NCBI GenBank assembly: GCA_023397905.1
Contig: JAEWSZ010000125.1
Coordinates: forward strand, 1-51,482
Reading direction: 5' to 3'
Length of the DNA stretch: 51,482 bases
From: Bacillota bacterium
GTDB lineage: Bacteria > Bacillota > Clostridia > Acetivibrionales > DSM-1351
Shown here: in pieces, positions 25,263-33,169 of the stretch
Position numbering within the stretch: position 1 is the first letter of the stretch
How the letters are laid out: every line of letters starts with the position of its first letter
Notes under the pieces: model-generated
What the model was told of the DNA's origin: nothing
Seen by the model: the letters and a program-made list of their open reading frames with translations, nothing else
Databases searched by the model: none
Translations under genes and position numbers: made by a program

Positions 25263-26474
25263 CTATTCCTCCCGGAGTGTTTCGTCAATTGCCGATTTCA
25301 GTGTTGCGATAAATGCATCCGCATCTTCTTTAGTAATGATCAGAGGAGGAAGTACTCTGAGTATTTTATCTCCCACGTTGGAAATCAAATATTTCTTCTC
25401 AAACATACGGTTTTTTACCCGGAGAGCCACAGCTTCCTTCAGTTCTATTGCAATCATAAGTCCTGCCGCCCTGATTTCTGCTATTACGGGCAGGGAGGAG
25501 GAGGCCAGCGCTTCCAGCTCTGATTTTATGTAATCTCCAAGCTTTTGAGCATTTTCCGGAAGCTTTTCTTCCTTCATGATTTTCATTACTGCGAGTCCTG
25601 CGGTACAGGCCAGAGGATTTCCTCCGAAGGTGGAGCCGTGCTCACCGGGAGTAAAGGCTTTTGCCACATGCTCTTTTGCACAGACAGCCCCTATGGGGAT
25701 ACCGCCTCCAAGCGCCTTAGCCAGCGTAAAGATATCGGGTTCCATATTGTATTTCTCATATCCGAACAGTTTGCCGGTTCTTCCCACGCCGGTCTGAACC
25801 TCGTCAAATATGAGAAGCAGATTCTTTTCAGTGCAGAGCTTTTTCACATTTTTCAGATATTCCCCATCACAGGGATAAACTCCGCTTTCACCCTGAACAG
25901 GCTCAAGCATTATGGCGCAGGTGTTTCCGGTTACGGCGGCTTCCAGTGCGGCAAAGTCATTGAGCGGGACTTTCTTGAAGCCCTGGGTCAATGGCTCAAA
26001 GGGCTTTGCGTATTTTTCCTGGCCGGTTGCGCTGAGTGTGGTGATCGTCCTGCCGTGAAAGGATTTCTGAAGCGTGATTATTTCATATTTTTCAGGCTGC
26101 CCCAGCTTTCTGAAATAGATCCTGGCCAGTTTGATGGCCCCTTCATTTGCTTCGGCTCCGCTGTTGGCGAAGAATATTTTATCGGCGCAGGAATTGTCTA
26201 CAAGCTCTTTTGCAAGGAGCGCCTGCGATTCAATATAATAGAGGTTTGAGCAGTGCACAAGCTTTGAAACCTGCTCCGTGACCATTTTTACAAAGGTTGG
26301 ATGTGAATGTCCGATGGAGTTTACCGCGATACCTGAGAAAAAATCCGTATACTTTTCTCCTTCGGTGCTCCAGAGATTTATTCCGCGGCCTTCTGTGAAA
26401 GCCACAGGCGTTCTGCTGCCGAATGTATTCATAAAATATTTGCTGTCGTAATCCTGTATTTCATTCAGAAACAT
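25263..26474 (-). CDS. argD: Acetylornithine aminotransferase
   Basis: A 403-residue class III PLP transaminase that makes N-acetylornithine from the semialdehyde and glutamate. Typical blocks are FSGIAVNSIGHSHP, ANSGAEANEGAIKLAR, KSFHGRTITTLSATGQ, IFDEVQTGVGRTGKLF and the PLP lysine in TLAKALGGGIPIGA. The ATG at 26474 follows GGGGGATATC; an upstream in-frame start has no such site. Its own promoter with an ARG-box-like palindrome (26549-26577) makes it head of the argD-carA-carB-argF-GNAT unit. Confidence 0.97.
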   Translation of the reverse strand: MFLNEIQDYDSKYFMNTFGSRTPVAFTEGRGINLWSTEGEKYTDFFSGIAVNSIGHSHPTFVKMVTEQVSKLVHCSNLYYIESQALLAKELVDNSCADKIFFANSGAEANEGAIKLARIYFRKLGQPEKYEIITLQKSFHGRTITTLSATGQEKYAKPFEPLTQGFKKVPLNDFAALEAAVTGNTCAIMLEPVQGESGVYPCDGEYLKNVKKLCTEKNLLLIFDEVQTGVGRTGKLFGYEKYNMEPDIFTLAKALGGGIPIGAVCAKEHVAKAFTPGEHGSTFGGNPLACTAGLAVMKIMKEEKLPENAQKLGDYIKSELEALASSSLPVIAEIRAAGLMIAIELKEAVALRVKNRMFEKKYLISNVGDKILRVLPPLIITKEDADAFIATLKSAIDETLREE

Positions 26475-26548
26475 ATTGATATCCCCCTTACTTTCTCCGG
26501 CGCCGTACTCTTTGGGCCCGGAAAATAACAAACAATATATAATTTATA

Positions 26549-26577
26549 ATTATACATTGTTTTGCATAAAAATGCAA
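26549..26577 (-). promoter_or_regulatory. argD promoter with ARG-box-like operator
   Basis: Minus strand TTGCAT (26572-26577), 17 bp, TATAAT (26549-26554). The palindrome TTGCATAAAAATGCAA (26562-26577) covers the -35 and half the spacer. Its form (TGNAT, four A/T, ATNCA) matches known ArgR operators (TGAATWWWWATTCA) and the site at the argC promoter, so ArgR repression by exclusion of RNA polymerase is the likely control. Confidence 0.75.
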
Positions 26578-26656
26578 TAATGGTCTTAAATTTTTTCAGA
26601 CGGGGGCATGTGGGAATATGTAATATGTATTGTGCTGTTGAAGGAAATGTGTGAAA

Positions 26657-27301
26657 TTATTTTCTGGAAAACAGATATTTTTCCTTTAAAAAATTGTAGG
26701 AATTATCCACGGAATGCAGATAGGTGTGAAGTCTGTTGCTGTTTTCATCATCCATGAAGGTAAACATTATACCGTATTTATACAGGGAGTCTTGGGCGAT
26801 GCTTCGGAGTATCTTTCCCTTTACGAAAAAGGAGGCCTTTTTGTTGAGCAGGACAATTAACTCGCAGCTTAAATCATTTTCCAGCTTTTTATCCAGAAGA
26901 AAAGCGACTCCGCTGAGGGACAGATTTGAAATGGTGCAATATGAGCTGTCGTCGCCATAGCATAAGGTGGCCGGCAAATATGTGTCCCTGCGGGGAAAAG
27001 ACCTGTGGTTCAGTTTGGCATTGATATCCCGGATCCTCACGGTGACAAATGGGACGCTGGAGAGCTCCATTGCTACAATTGTACCCGTGATGACATATTC
27101 ATAAAAATCATTTTTGTATTTGATGGTGATATGTGCATCGATAAAAATGCAATTTTTTATCAAATCATTTGTAAGAGGGATGTCAATGTGATCTTCATAA
27201 CATCTGGAAATTATATTTAATGACCAGACCGGCTGATCACCGATCCGTATACTTATCAAAGCCCCTGGTATTACTAATTTGGTAATGCATTTATTATTCA
27301 A
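26657..27301 (-). CDS. PilZ-domain protein (c-di-GMP effector)
   Basis: A 214-residue protein with an N-terminal YcgR-N-like beta domain (about 5-95) and a C-terminal PilZ domain (about 97-205). The c-di-GMP signatures are RSFPR (RxxxR) and NLSLSGVAF (D/NxSxxG), both intact. Similar two-domain proteins (YcgR, YpfA) act as flagellar brakes in the presence of c-di-GMP. The TTG start follows GGAGGCGTC by about 8 nt. It sits in the middle of the arginine cluster, between argB and argD, with its own promoter and a perfect palindrome on the -10. It has no obvious link to arginine. Confidence 0.88.
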   Translation of the reverse strand: MNNKCITKLVIPGALISIRIGDQPVWSLNIISRCYEDHIDIPLTNDLIKNCIFIDAHITIKYKNDFYEYVITGTIVAMELSSVPFVTVRIRDINAKLNHRSFPRRDTYLPATLCYGDDSSYCTISNLSLSGVAFLLDKKLENDLSCELIVLLNKKASFFVKGKILRSIAQDSLYKYGIMFTFMDDENSNRLHTYLHSVDNSYNFLKEKYLFSRK

Positions 27302-27320
27302 AAGATGACGCCTCCATAAA

Positions 27321-27366
27321 ACACTTCTTAATATGGCATTATATATTAAGAAGTGTCAGGAAACAA
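27321..27366 (-). promoter_or_regulatory. PilZ-gene promoter with palindromic operator on the -10
   Basis: Minus strand TTGTTT (27361-27366), 17 bp, TATAAT (27338-27343). A 14-bp perfect inverted repeat, ACACTTCTTAATAT (27321-27334) and ATATTAAGAAGTGT (27343-27356), is centred on the -10. A dimeric repressor there would block initiation. The leader is only about 30 nt. Confidence 0.7.
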
Positions 27367-27450
27367 CTTAATTACGATAAAAAAATACTAAAAATAAGAA
27401 AAAATACCTATTGGTGGTGAGACAACCGTATTATTCCCTTATTATTAAAA

Positions 27451-28362
27451 TCAATAAAGTGCCTCATTTTCATGGTAAAGCTTCTTGTCCTTCATTATCA
27501 TGGTGCCGATACCCTTGTAGGTAAATATCTCAAGCAATATGCAATGGGGGATCCTGCCGTCGATGATATGGGTCCTTCCCACGCCTTTTTCCAGGGCGTC
27601 CACGCAGCCCAAAACCTTTGGTATCATTCCTCCTGCGATTACCTTCTTTTCTATCAGCTCGTGCACTTCATCGATTGTCAGGGCAGGAATGATTGATTCA
27701 CTGCTCTTTTCGGGTTTGACCCCTTCCACGTCTGTGAGCAGCATCAATTTTTCAGCTTTTAAGGCAGCCGCTATTTCTCCCGCGACCGTATCCGCGTTTA
27801 TGTTATAGCTTTCTCCATTGGAACCTACGCCTATTGGAGCCACTACAGGGATATATTCGTCCTTTGAAATGAGGTCCAGCACTTTGGAATTTATTTTGGT
27901 AATGGTGCCCACATAGCCTATATCCTTTAGTTCACCTTCGATTTCGGTTTTATACTGCTGGCATTCGATGAGCTTTCCGTCTATGCCGCAGAGGCCTATT
28001 GCCTTAGCTCCCTTGCCGTTGAGCAGAGATACTATTTCCTTGTTGGTTTTGCCCACAAGAACCATCTGGGCCACTTCCATGGTCTGGGAATCAGTAACCC
28101 GCAGGCCGTTGACAAATTCGCTTTTCACATCGAATTTCTGAAGGGCCCTGTTGATGTCGGGGCCTCCTCCGTGAACCAGAACCGGATTCATCCCTATGTA
28201 TTTGAGAAGAGTGATATCTTCCATTACCGAATTTTTCAGTTCGTCGTTGATCATGGCGTTTCCGCCGTATTTTATAACGACAGTTTTACCATATAGTTTC
28301 TGTATGTAAGGCAGCGCTTCTATCAATATTTCAGCCTTTTTGATTAAGTTATCGTAATTCAT
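27451..28362 (-). CDS. argB: Acetylglutamate kinase
   Basis: A 303-residue amino-acid kinase that phosphorylates N-acetylglutamate. The N-terminal KTVVIKYGGNAM, VLVHGGGPDINRAL, DSQTMEVAQMVLVGKTNKEIVSLL and the C-terminal AGGMIPKVLGCVDALEKGVGRTHIIDG are characteristic. The length and an N-terminal helix fit the arginine-inhibited hexameric type, but inhibition is not provable from sequence. It lies 110 bp behind argC with a repeat in the gap, and is the last gene of the first arg transcription unit. The ATG follows GGAGGTCGC. Confidence 0.97.
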   Translation of the reverse strand: MNYDNLIKKAEILIEALPYIQKLYGKTVVIKYGGNAMINDELKNSVMEDITLLKYIGMNPVLVHGGGPDINRALQKFDVKSEFVNGLRVTDSQTMEVAQMVLVGKTNKEIVSLLNGKGAKAIGLCGIDGKLIECQQYKTEIEGELKDIGYVGTITKINSKVLDLISKDEYIPVVAPIGVGSNGESYNINADTVAGEIAAALKAEKLMLLTDVEGVKPEKSSESIIPALTIDEVHELIEKKVIAGGMIPKVLGCVDALEKGVGRTHIIDGRIPHCILLEIFTYKGIGTMIMKDKKLYHENEALY

Positions 28363-28399
28363 TTTTGCGACCTCCGTTTTAGTAGTAAGTGACCTTGTC

Positions 28400-28472
28400 T
28401 TATATCTTCCGGCTTCCGGTATCTGTTTTTAAGGTTTTATACTGAATGCCGGCTGCTGAATCCGGACTTCCA
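28400..28472. repeat. GAATTCAGGAGTCAG-family repeat between argC and argB
   Basis: On the minus strand the gap reads GGAAGTCCGGATTCAGCAG, CCGGCATTCAGTATAAAACC, TTAAAAACAGATACCGGAAG. It shares the TTCAGNATAAAACCTTAAA core with the other copies but has diverged (CCGGA units in place of AGGAG). Like the carB-argF copy it lies between two operon genes. Confidence 0.6.
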
Positions 28473-29414
28473 TTAAAGTCCTCTGTCCTCATCCAGCCCC
28501 AGCATAATATTCATATTTTGGATCGCGGCTCCGGAAGAGCCCTTGCCCAGATTATCCAGAACGGCCACCGGCATTATCTGGTCAGGGTTGCCCGTCACAT
28601 ATATTTCAAGAAAATTGGTATTGTTTACCCTCGTGGCTCCCAGATAGCTGTTGAGATAAGCTTTTTCCGCTCCAAGGGGCATCACTTTTATAAATTTTTC
28701 CCCGCTGTAATAACCGGAAAGAAATGAGTGCACAGATTCCGGCGTCGCATGTCCGGGGAGCAGCCTGGGATGCAGCGGGACACATACCGACATCCCCTTG
28801 TAATATGAACTTACCATAGGGGAAAAGATGGGGGCGAAACTCAGGCCGCTGATGACGGTCATCTCGGGTATATGCTTGTGAGAGAGGCCCAGGGCGTAAA
28901 GCTGCGGGCTGTCAAAAGGGCTGCCGTCGGGTGACTCATACTGATCAATGAGTTTTTTTCCGCCGCCGCTGTACCCTGAAACGGCATGGGTGGTGGCAGG
29001 GTAATCCTTTGGTACAAGGCCTTCGGCTATTAAAGGATACATAATAGAGATAAAGCCTGTTGCATAACAGCCGGGAACAGCCACGCGGGCCGAATTCCGG
29101 ATATTATCCCTGTGGCCCCGGCTGAGCTCTGGCAAGCCGTATGCCCAGCCGCTGTCGGTTCTGTGGGCTGTGCTGGCGTCGATCACTTTGGTGGAATTAT
29201 TGTCTATAAGCGCCACGGCTTCTTTCGCCGCCGCATCGGGCAGGCATAGAAACACTATATCCGCACTGTTAAGGCATTCTTTTCTCTCCAGGGGATCCTT
29301 TCTCTTGTCAGGGGCTATTTTTATAATATCCAGGTCGCCTCTTGCAGCCAATCTTTCATTTATCTGAAGGCCCGTGGTACCTTCGCTTCCGTCCACAAAA
29401 ATTTTGTATTTCAA
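28473..29414 (-). CDS. argC: N-acetyl-gamma-glutamyl-phosphate reductase, short type
   Basis: A 313-residue NADPH-dependent reductase of N-acetylglutamyl phosphate. The start GSEGTTGLQINERL and short length are those of the type 2 ArgC group (not the 345-residue type 1), with the nucleophile cysteine in AVPGCYATGF and histidine in GLSHKHIPEM. The TTG at 29414 is chosen because GGGGGAATGGGAT precedes it; an upstream in-frame start has no ribosome site. It heads the argC-argB unit. argJ, commonly found between these two, is missing. Confidence 0.95.
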   Translation of the reverse strand: MKYKIFVDGSEGTTGLQINERLAARGDLDIIKIAPDKRKDPLERKECLNSADIVFLCLPDAAAKEAVALIDNNSTKVIDASTAHRTDSGWAYGLPELSRGHRDNIRNSARVAVPGCYATGFISIMYPLIAEGLVPKDYPATTHAVSGYSGGGKKLIDQYESPDGSPFDSPQLYALGLSHKHIPEMTVISGLSFAPIFSPMVSSYYKGMSVCVPLHPRLLPGHATPESVHSFLSGYYSGEKFIKVMPLGAEKAYLNSYLGATRVNNTNFLEIYVTGNPDQIMPVAVLDNLGKGSSGAAIQNMNIMLGLDEDRGL

Positions 29415-29852
29415 ATCCCATTCCCCCTTGCGGTACAACTAACTATTAAATATGTACGTAATTATTAATAATGTATAAATAGTTATTTATTTTTTTATAA
29501 GGTTATTTTTATATTCATGATTACTGCCAACGGTTAGACCGTATAACAGAATAAAACATTATTTAATAATTATACAGTATAATGCATAAAAATTCAATGT
29601 TTATACATACAAATTTTGATTTGCATCCTTTTGCAAGACGCCTGACAAGGGCAAAATGCGCGAAAAATACCTGATTCGCCTGCTCGTACCCCATAATAGC
29701 CCATTATACAAAAGTACTAAAAGGAAAAAATTAATTTTGTTAAAAAACAATATGGTTTGTACTATTGTTGCAGTGTATCATATAAATATAGAACTACACA
29801 GCACGATATGCATCTAAAACAATAAGCGAGTTTTTGGGGAGGTAAGGAAAAG
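29415..29852. other. Divergent intergenic region, argC and sugar ATPase gene
   Basis: No gene is seen in these 438 bases. On the minus strand it holds the argC promoter and ARG-box-like site (29569-29597) and a 150-nt AT-rich leader with a CGGT/ACCG hairpin (29531-29541). On the plus strand TTGTAC (29757-29762), 18 bp, TATAAA (29781-29786) is a candidate promoter for the ATPase gene. Confidence 0.5.
29569..29597 (-). promoter_or_regulatory. argC promoter with ARG-box-like operator
   Basis: Minus strand TTGAAT (29592-29597), 17 bp, TATAAT (29569-29574). The operator-like ATGCATAAAAATTCAA (29582-29597) again covers the -35 and the adjacent spacer, as at argD. The identical geometry at two arg promoters makes ArgR binding likely. 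Confidence 0.75.
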
Positions 29853-30971
29853 ATGGCTAGTTTAAAGCTAAAAAATATTTACAAAAGATATGCAGGTGGT
29901 GTTACTGCTGTTAACGACTTCAATCTTGATATTGAACACAATGAGTTCCTTGTTCTGGTTGGACCTTCAGGTTGCGGTAAAACTACCACACTTAGAATGA
30001 TAGCCGGTTTGGAAGAAATATCGGAAGGCGAATTGTACATTGGAGATAAATTGGTAAATGATGTTGCTCCTAAGGACAGAGATATAGCGATGGTTTTCCA
30101 GAACTATGCATTGTATCCTCACATGACTGTTTTTGATAACATGGCTTTCGGTTTGAAACTCAGAAAGACTCCGAAGGATGAGATCAAGAAGCGTGTTCAG
30201 GAAGCGGCAAAGATACTTGATATTGAGCATTTGCTCGACAGAAAGCCAAAGGCTCTGTCAGGCGGTCAGAGACAGAGAGTTGCGCTGGGCCGTGCCATTG
30301 TGCGTGAACCTAAGGTATTCTTGATGGACGAACCTCTCTCAAACCTGGATGCTAAACTCAGAGTACAGATGAGAACTGAGATCGGCAGACTTCACAACAG
30401 ACTGAACACCACATTCATATATGTAACACATGACCAGACAGAAGCTATGACCATGGGTACAAGAATCGTTGTTATGAAAGACGGTTATATCCAGCAGGTT
30501 GACAGCCCGACGGCTCTTTATGACAAGCCATGTAACATGTTTGTTGCCACATTTATCGGCAGCCCGCAAATGAATATATTCTCAGCTGTTCTTACACAGC
30601 GCGGAAGCGACCTTCACCTTGTATTCGGCAAGAACGACGTCAAGATTCCCGAAGGAAAAGCCAAGAAATTGGAAGGAACCGATTATGTGGGCAAGGAAGT
30701 TCTTGTTGGTATCAGACCTGAAAATATGCATGATGAAGCTATGTATCTGGAATCAATGCCTGACAGTATCGTTGAAGCTAACGTTGACCTGGTTGAAATG
30801 CTCGGTGCCGAGACCTTCCTTTACATGATAATAGAAGGCGCTACTTCAACGGTTACCGCAAGAGTTAACGCAAGATCAAAGACACAGACCGGTGATATTA
30901 TCAAGGTTGCATTTGATGCAAACAAGATTCACCTGTTTGACAAGGAAACTGAGCGTACAATTATTAACTAA
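29853..30971 (+). CDS. Sugar ABC importer ATPase (MsmK/UgpC type)
   Basis: A 372-residue cytoplasmic ATPase of the CUT1 class. Walker A GPSGCGKTT (about 37-45), Q-loop MVFQNYALYPHMTVFDN, signature LSGGQRQRVALGRAIV, Walker B VFLMDEPLSNLDAKLR, and switch VTHDQTEAM are followed by a regulatory TOBE/OB domain (about 235-372) as in MalK. No permease or binding protein is nearby, and it has its own promoter and a very strong terminator. In several Firmicutes such a lone ATPase serves many sugar importers; that role is likely but inferred. Codon choice looks biased to preferred codons, hinting at high expression. Confidence 0.93.
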   Translation: MASLKLKNIYKRYAGGVTAVNDFNLDIEHNEFLVLVGPSGCGKTTTLRMIAGLEEISEGELYIGDKLVNDVAPKDRDIAMVFQNYALYPHMTVFDNMAFGLKLRKTPKDEIKKRVQEAAKILDIEHLLDRKPKALSGGQRQRVALGRAIVREPKVFLMDEPLSNLDAKLRVQMRTEIGRLHNRLNTTFIYVTHDQTEAMTMGTRIVVMKDGYIQQVDSPTALYDKPCNMFVATFIGSPQMNIFSAVLTQRGSDLHLVFGKNDVKIPEGKAKKLEGTDYVGKEVLVGIRPENMHDEAMYLESMPDSIVEANVDLVEMLGAETFLYMIIEGATSTVTARVNARSKTQTGDIIKVAFDANKIHLFDKETERTIIN

Positions 30972-30976
30972 TATAT

Positions 30977-31022
30977 ACGTAATAAAAAAAGGAAAGCGTA
31001 AGCTTTCCTTTTTTTATTACGT
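30977..31022 (+). terminator. Strong rho-independent terminator
   Basis: A 21-bp perfect stem (arms 30977-30997 and 31002-31022) with a 4-nt loop. The core is GGAAAGC/GCTTTCC with seven A-T pairs outside it, so the transcript ends in a T7 run. It ends the ATPase message. Confidence 0.92.
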
Positions 31023-31335
31023 TATAATATTTGGAGTAAAGTTGAAAGAAATTTTAAAAAAATTATAAAGGGACCGGGCCCATGCCAAACTTTTCATATT
31101 GTTTTGTGCGAGATGCGGTGCATTGGCATAATTATGGCAATAATACCAGAGTAAACATACATGTACGGATATTATGGGAAACGGAAACAGGAGTACGGAT
31201 TGCAGGGGCCATAAAATGAAGCGTACTCAATTCAAAATAAATTTACAATAAGTATTGTAGTAAAAAAATGTATTATAGTGTATAATTCTAATATATTGTG
31301 AGACTTTCACATATCTTATTGGCAGGAGGTTTGGA
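31023..31335 (+). promoter_or_regulatory. Upstream region of the CdaR-like gene, two palindromes
   Basis: No gene seen. ATTGGCATAATTATGGCAAT (31122-31141, 18 of 20 positions symmetric) and TACAATAAGTATTGTA (31244-31259, perfect) are operator-like. TATAAT at 31281-31286 is a probable -10 about 55 bp before the ATG, with no good -35, as expected for an activated promoter. The ribosome site is AGGAGG. Confidence 0.45.
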
Positions 31336-32415
31336 ATGTCGGTAAAACTATTTCAGACGCTATCTGATAAATATAGCGAAATAATAAATAAAGAGGTTGG
31401 AGTTACTGACGATAACGGAGTTATTATAGCTCATTCCAATTTTCAGATGATTGGGCAGCAGGACCAGAATGCGACGGTTTTTCTGCAGGGTAAAAATTTA
31501 CAGGATACCATTAACGGCAGGATATATAATAAAGTTATAATAAAAAGCAAAGTTGAATATATTACCTTTATTCAGTCTACCGAACCGCAGGATGTTAAAT
31601 TCCTGGAATTATTCACTTTAAACATGTTGAATCTTAAAAGCTACTATGATGAAAAATACGATAAAAATACTTTTATCAAAAATATTATAGTAGAAAATAT
31701 TTTGCCTGGAGATATTCTTGTCAAATCAAAGGAGCTCCATATTGATTACAACTCGCTGCGGGTGGTGTTCATAGTCAATGCTACCAGCGACAAGGAAATA
31801 CATGTGCATGAAGTCATCGAGAGCTTGTTTCCGAACAAAAGCAAGGATTTTGTTATCGTCATAGACAATGATAATGTGGTCCTGGTCAAGGAAGTAAAGA
31901 ACAAGGACGATTACAAGGAAGTTTACAAAATAGCCAGGATTATAGTGGATACCCTGAGCGCCGAGCTGATGGTAAAGGCGTGCATAGGAATAGGCACTAT
32001 CATTACGAATCTAAAGGATATAACAAAATCATACAAGGAAGCCCAGATGTCCATGATAATCGGAAATATATTCGGCGGCGAAAAGAATATATATGATTAT
32101 AACAATCTGGGAATAGGCCGTCTTGTCTATCATATTCCCACAACCTTATGCCAATTGTTCCTGGATGAGGTTTTCAAGGACAACTCAGCGGATTCGCTGG
32201 ACAATGAAACCATGCTCACCATCCAGAAATTTTTCGAGAATAATCTGAATGTCAGCGAAACCGCCAGGCAGCTGTACATTCACAGAAATACGCTGGTCTA
32301 CAGGCTCGAAAAAATAAAGAGGCTTACGGGACTTGAATTGACAAGCTTTGACGATGCGGTCATTTTCAAGGTGGCCATCCTGGTCAAGAAGTACCTGGCC
32401 AATATTGAGGAATAG
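31336..32415 (+). CDS. CdaR/PucR-type transcription regulator
   Basis: A 359-residue cytoplasmic regulator. The N-terminal ~130 residues (KYSEIINKEVGVTDDNGVII, IAHS) look like the sugar-acid sensing domain of CdaR; a GGDEF-like middle region runs about 130-270 (ACIGIGTIITNLKDITKSYKEA); the C-terminus is the PucR helix-turn-helix (FFENNLNVSETARQLYIHRN, then TLVYRLEKIKRLTGLEL). CdaR activates sugar-diacid genes in Escherichia coli, but the ligand here is unknown. It lies between the sugar ATPase and ftsE, and may act on either the ATPase or itself. The ribosome site is a good AGGAGGTTTGG. Confidence 0.88.
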   Translation: MSVKLFQTLSDKYSEIINKEVGVTDDNGVIIAHSNFQMIGQQDQNATVFLQGKNLQDTINGRIYNKVIIKSKVEYITFIQSTEPQDVKFLELFTLNMLNLKSYYDEKYDKNTFIKNIIVENILPGDILVKSKELHIDYNSLRVVFIVNATSDKEIHVHEVIESLFPNKSKDFVIVIDNDNVVLVKEVKNKDDYKEVYKIARIIVDTLSAELMVKACIGIGTIITNLKDITKSYKEAQMSMIIGNIFGGEKNIYDYNNLGIGRLVYHIPTTLCQLFLDEVFKDNSADSLDNETMLTIQKFFENNLNVSETARQLYIHRNTLVYRLEKIKRLTGLELTSFDDAVIFKVAILVKKYLANIEE

Positions 32416-32461
32416 GTCCGCGGCCAAGGTTTTAAATAATTGAATGAGAGGTTAAGTCAAA

Positions 32462-33169
32462 GTGGTAGAATTTATTGATGTCAGTAAAAAATACCCCAAT
32501 GGTACGATGGCCTTGAAGGGTATAAATTTAAAAATAAACAAAGGTGATTTTGCTTTTATTATAGGGACAAGCGGTTCAGGAAAATCGACCATGCTGAAGC
32601 TTCTGATGAAGGAAGAAAATGCCACCGAAGGCGAAGTTATGGTCAACGGCTATCAGCTGTCCACGCTGGTGCCAAAACAGGTTCCGTATCTGCGCCGCGG
32701 GATGGGGATGGTTTTTCAGGATTTCAGACTTCTTCCAAATAAAACCGTCTATGAAAATGTCGCATTTGCAATGGAAATAACAGAATGCCTTCCCAGGGAA
32801 ATCCGCAGACAGGTGCCCATGTCGCTTGCGCTGGTGGGTTTAAGCCGGAAGGCCAACGCATATCCCCATCAATTGTCGGGCGGGGAGCAGCAGCGCGTCG
32901 CCATAGCCAGGTCACTGGTAAATAATCCGGCTTTGCTTATCGCAGATGAGCCTACGGGCAATCTTGACCCTGAAAATTCCTGGGAAATCGTAAAATTGCT
33001 CACTGAAGTTAACCAGAGGGGAACTACAGTCATTGTTGCCACACATGAAAAAAGTATAGTTGACGCCCTGAAAAAGAGAGTTATCGCAATAGATAAAGGA
33101 AAGATAATAAGGGATCAGCAGAAAGGGTTATACGGGGATGAAGATTCGGAGTATAAAATATATACTTAA
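32462..33169 (+). CDS. ftsE: Cell-division ATPase FtsE
   Basis: A 235-residue ATPase that forms the FtsEX complex. Walker A is GTSGSGKST (about 37-45), signature LSGGEQQRVAIARSLV, Walker B LLIADEPTGNLDP and switch ATHEKSIV. The first residues VEFIDVSKKYPNG are typical. It starts with GTG after AGAGG. It overlaps ftsX by 32 bp, a coupled arrangement seen in most Firmicutes. ATP binding is thought to send a signal through FtsX to an extracellular peptidoglycan hydrolase. Confidence 0.96.
   Translation: MVEFIDVSKKYPNGTMALKGINLKINKGDFAFIIGTSGSGKSTMLKLLMKEENATEGEVMVNGYQLSTLVPKQVPYLRRGMGMVFQDFRLLPNKTVYENVAFAMEITECLPREIRRQVPMSLALVGLSRKANAYPHQLSGGEQQRVAIARSLVNNPALLIADEPTGNLDPENSWEIVKLLTEVNQRGTTVIVATHEKSIVDALKKRVIAIDKGKIIRDQQKGLYGDEDSEYKIYT

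Noticed and set aside
29466..29486. Second ARG box downstream of the argC start site
   Set aside because: TGTATAAATAGTTA has too few matches to the arg palindrome to support a site.
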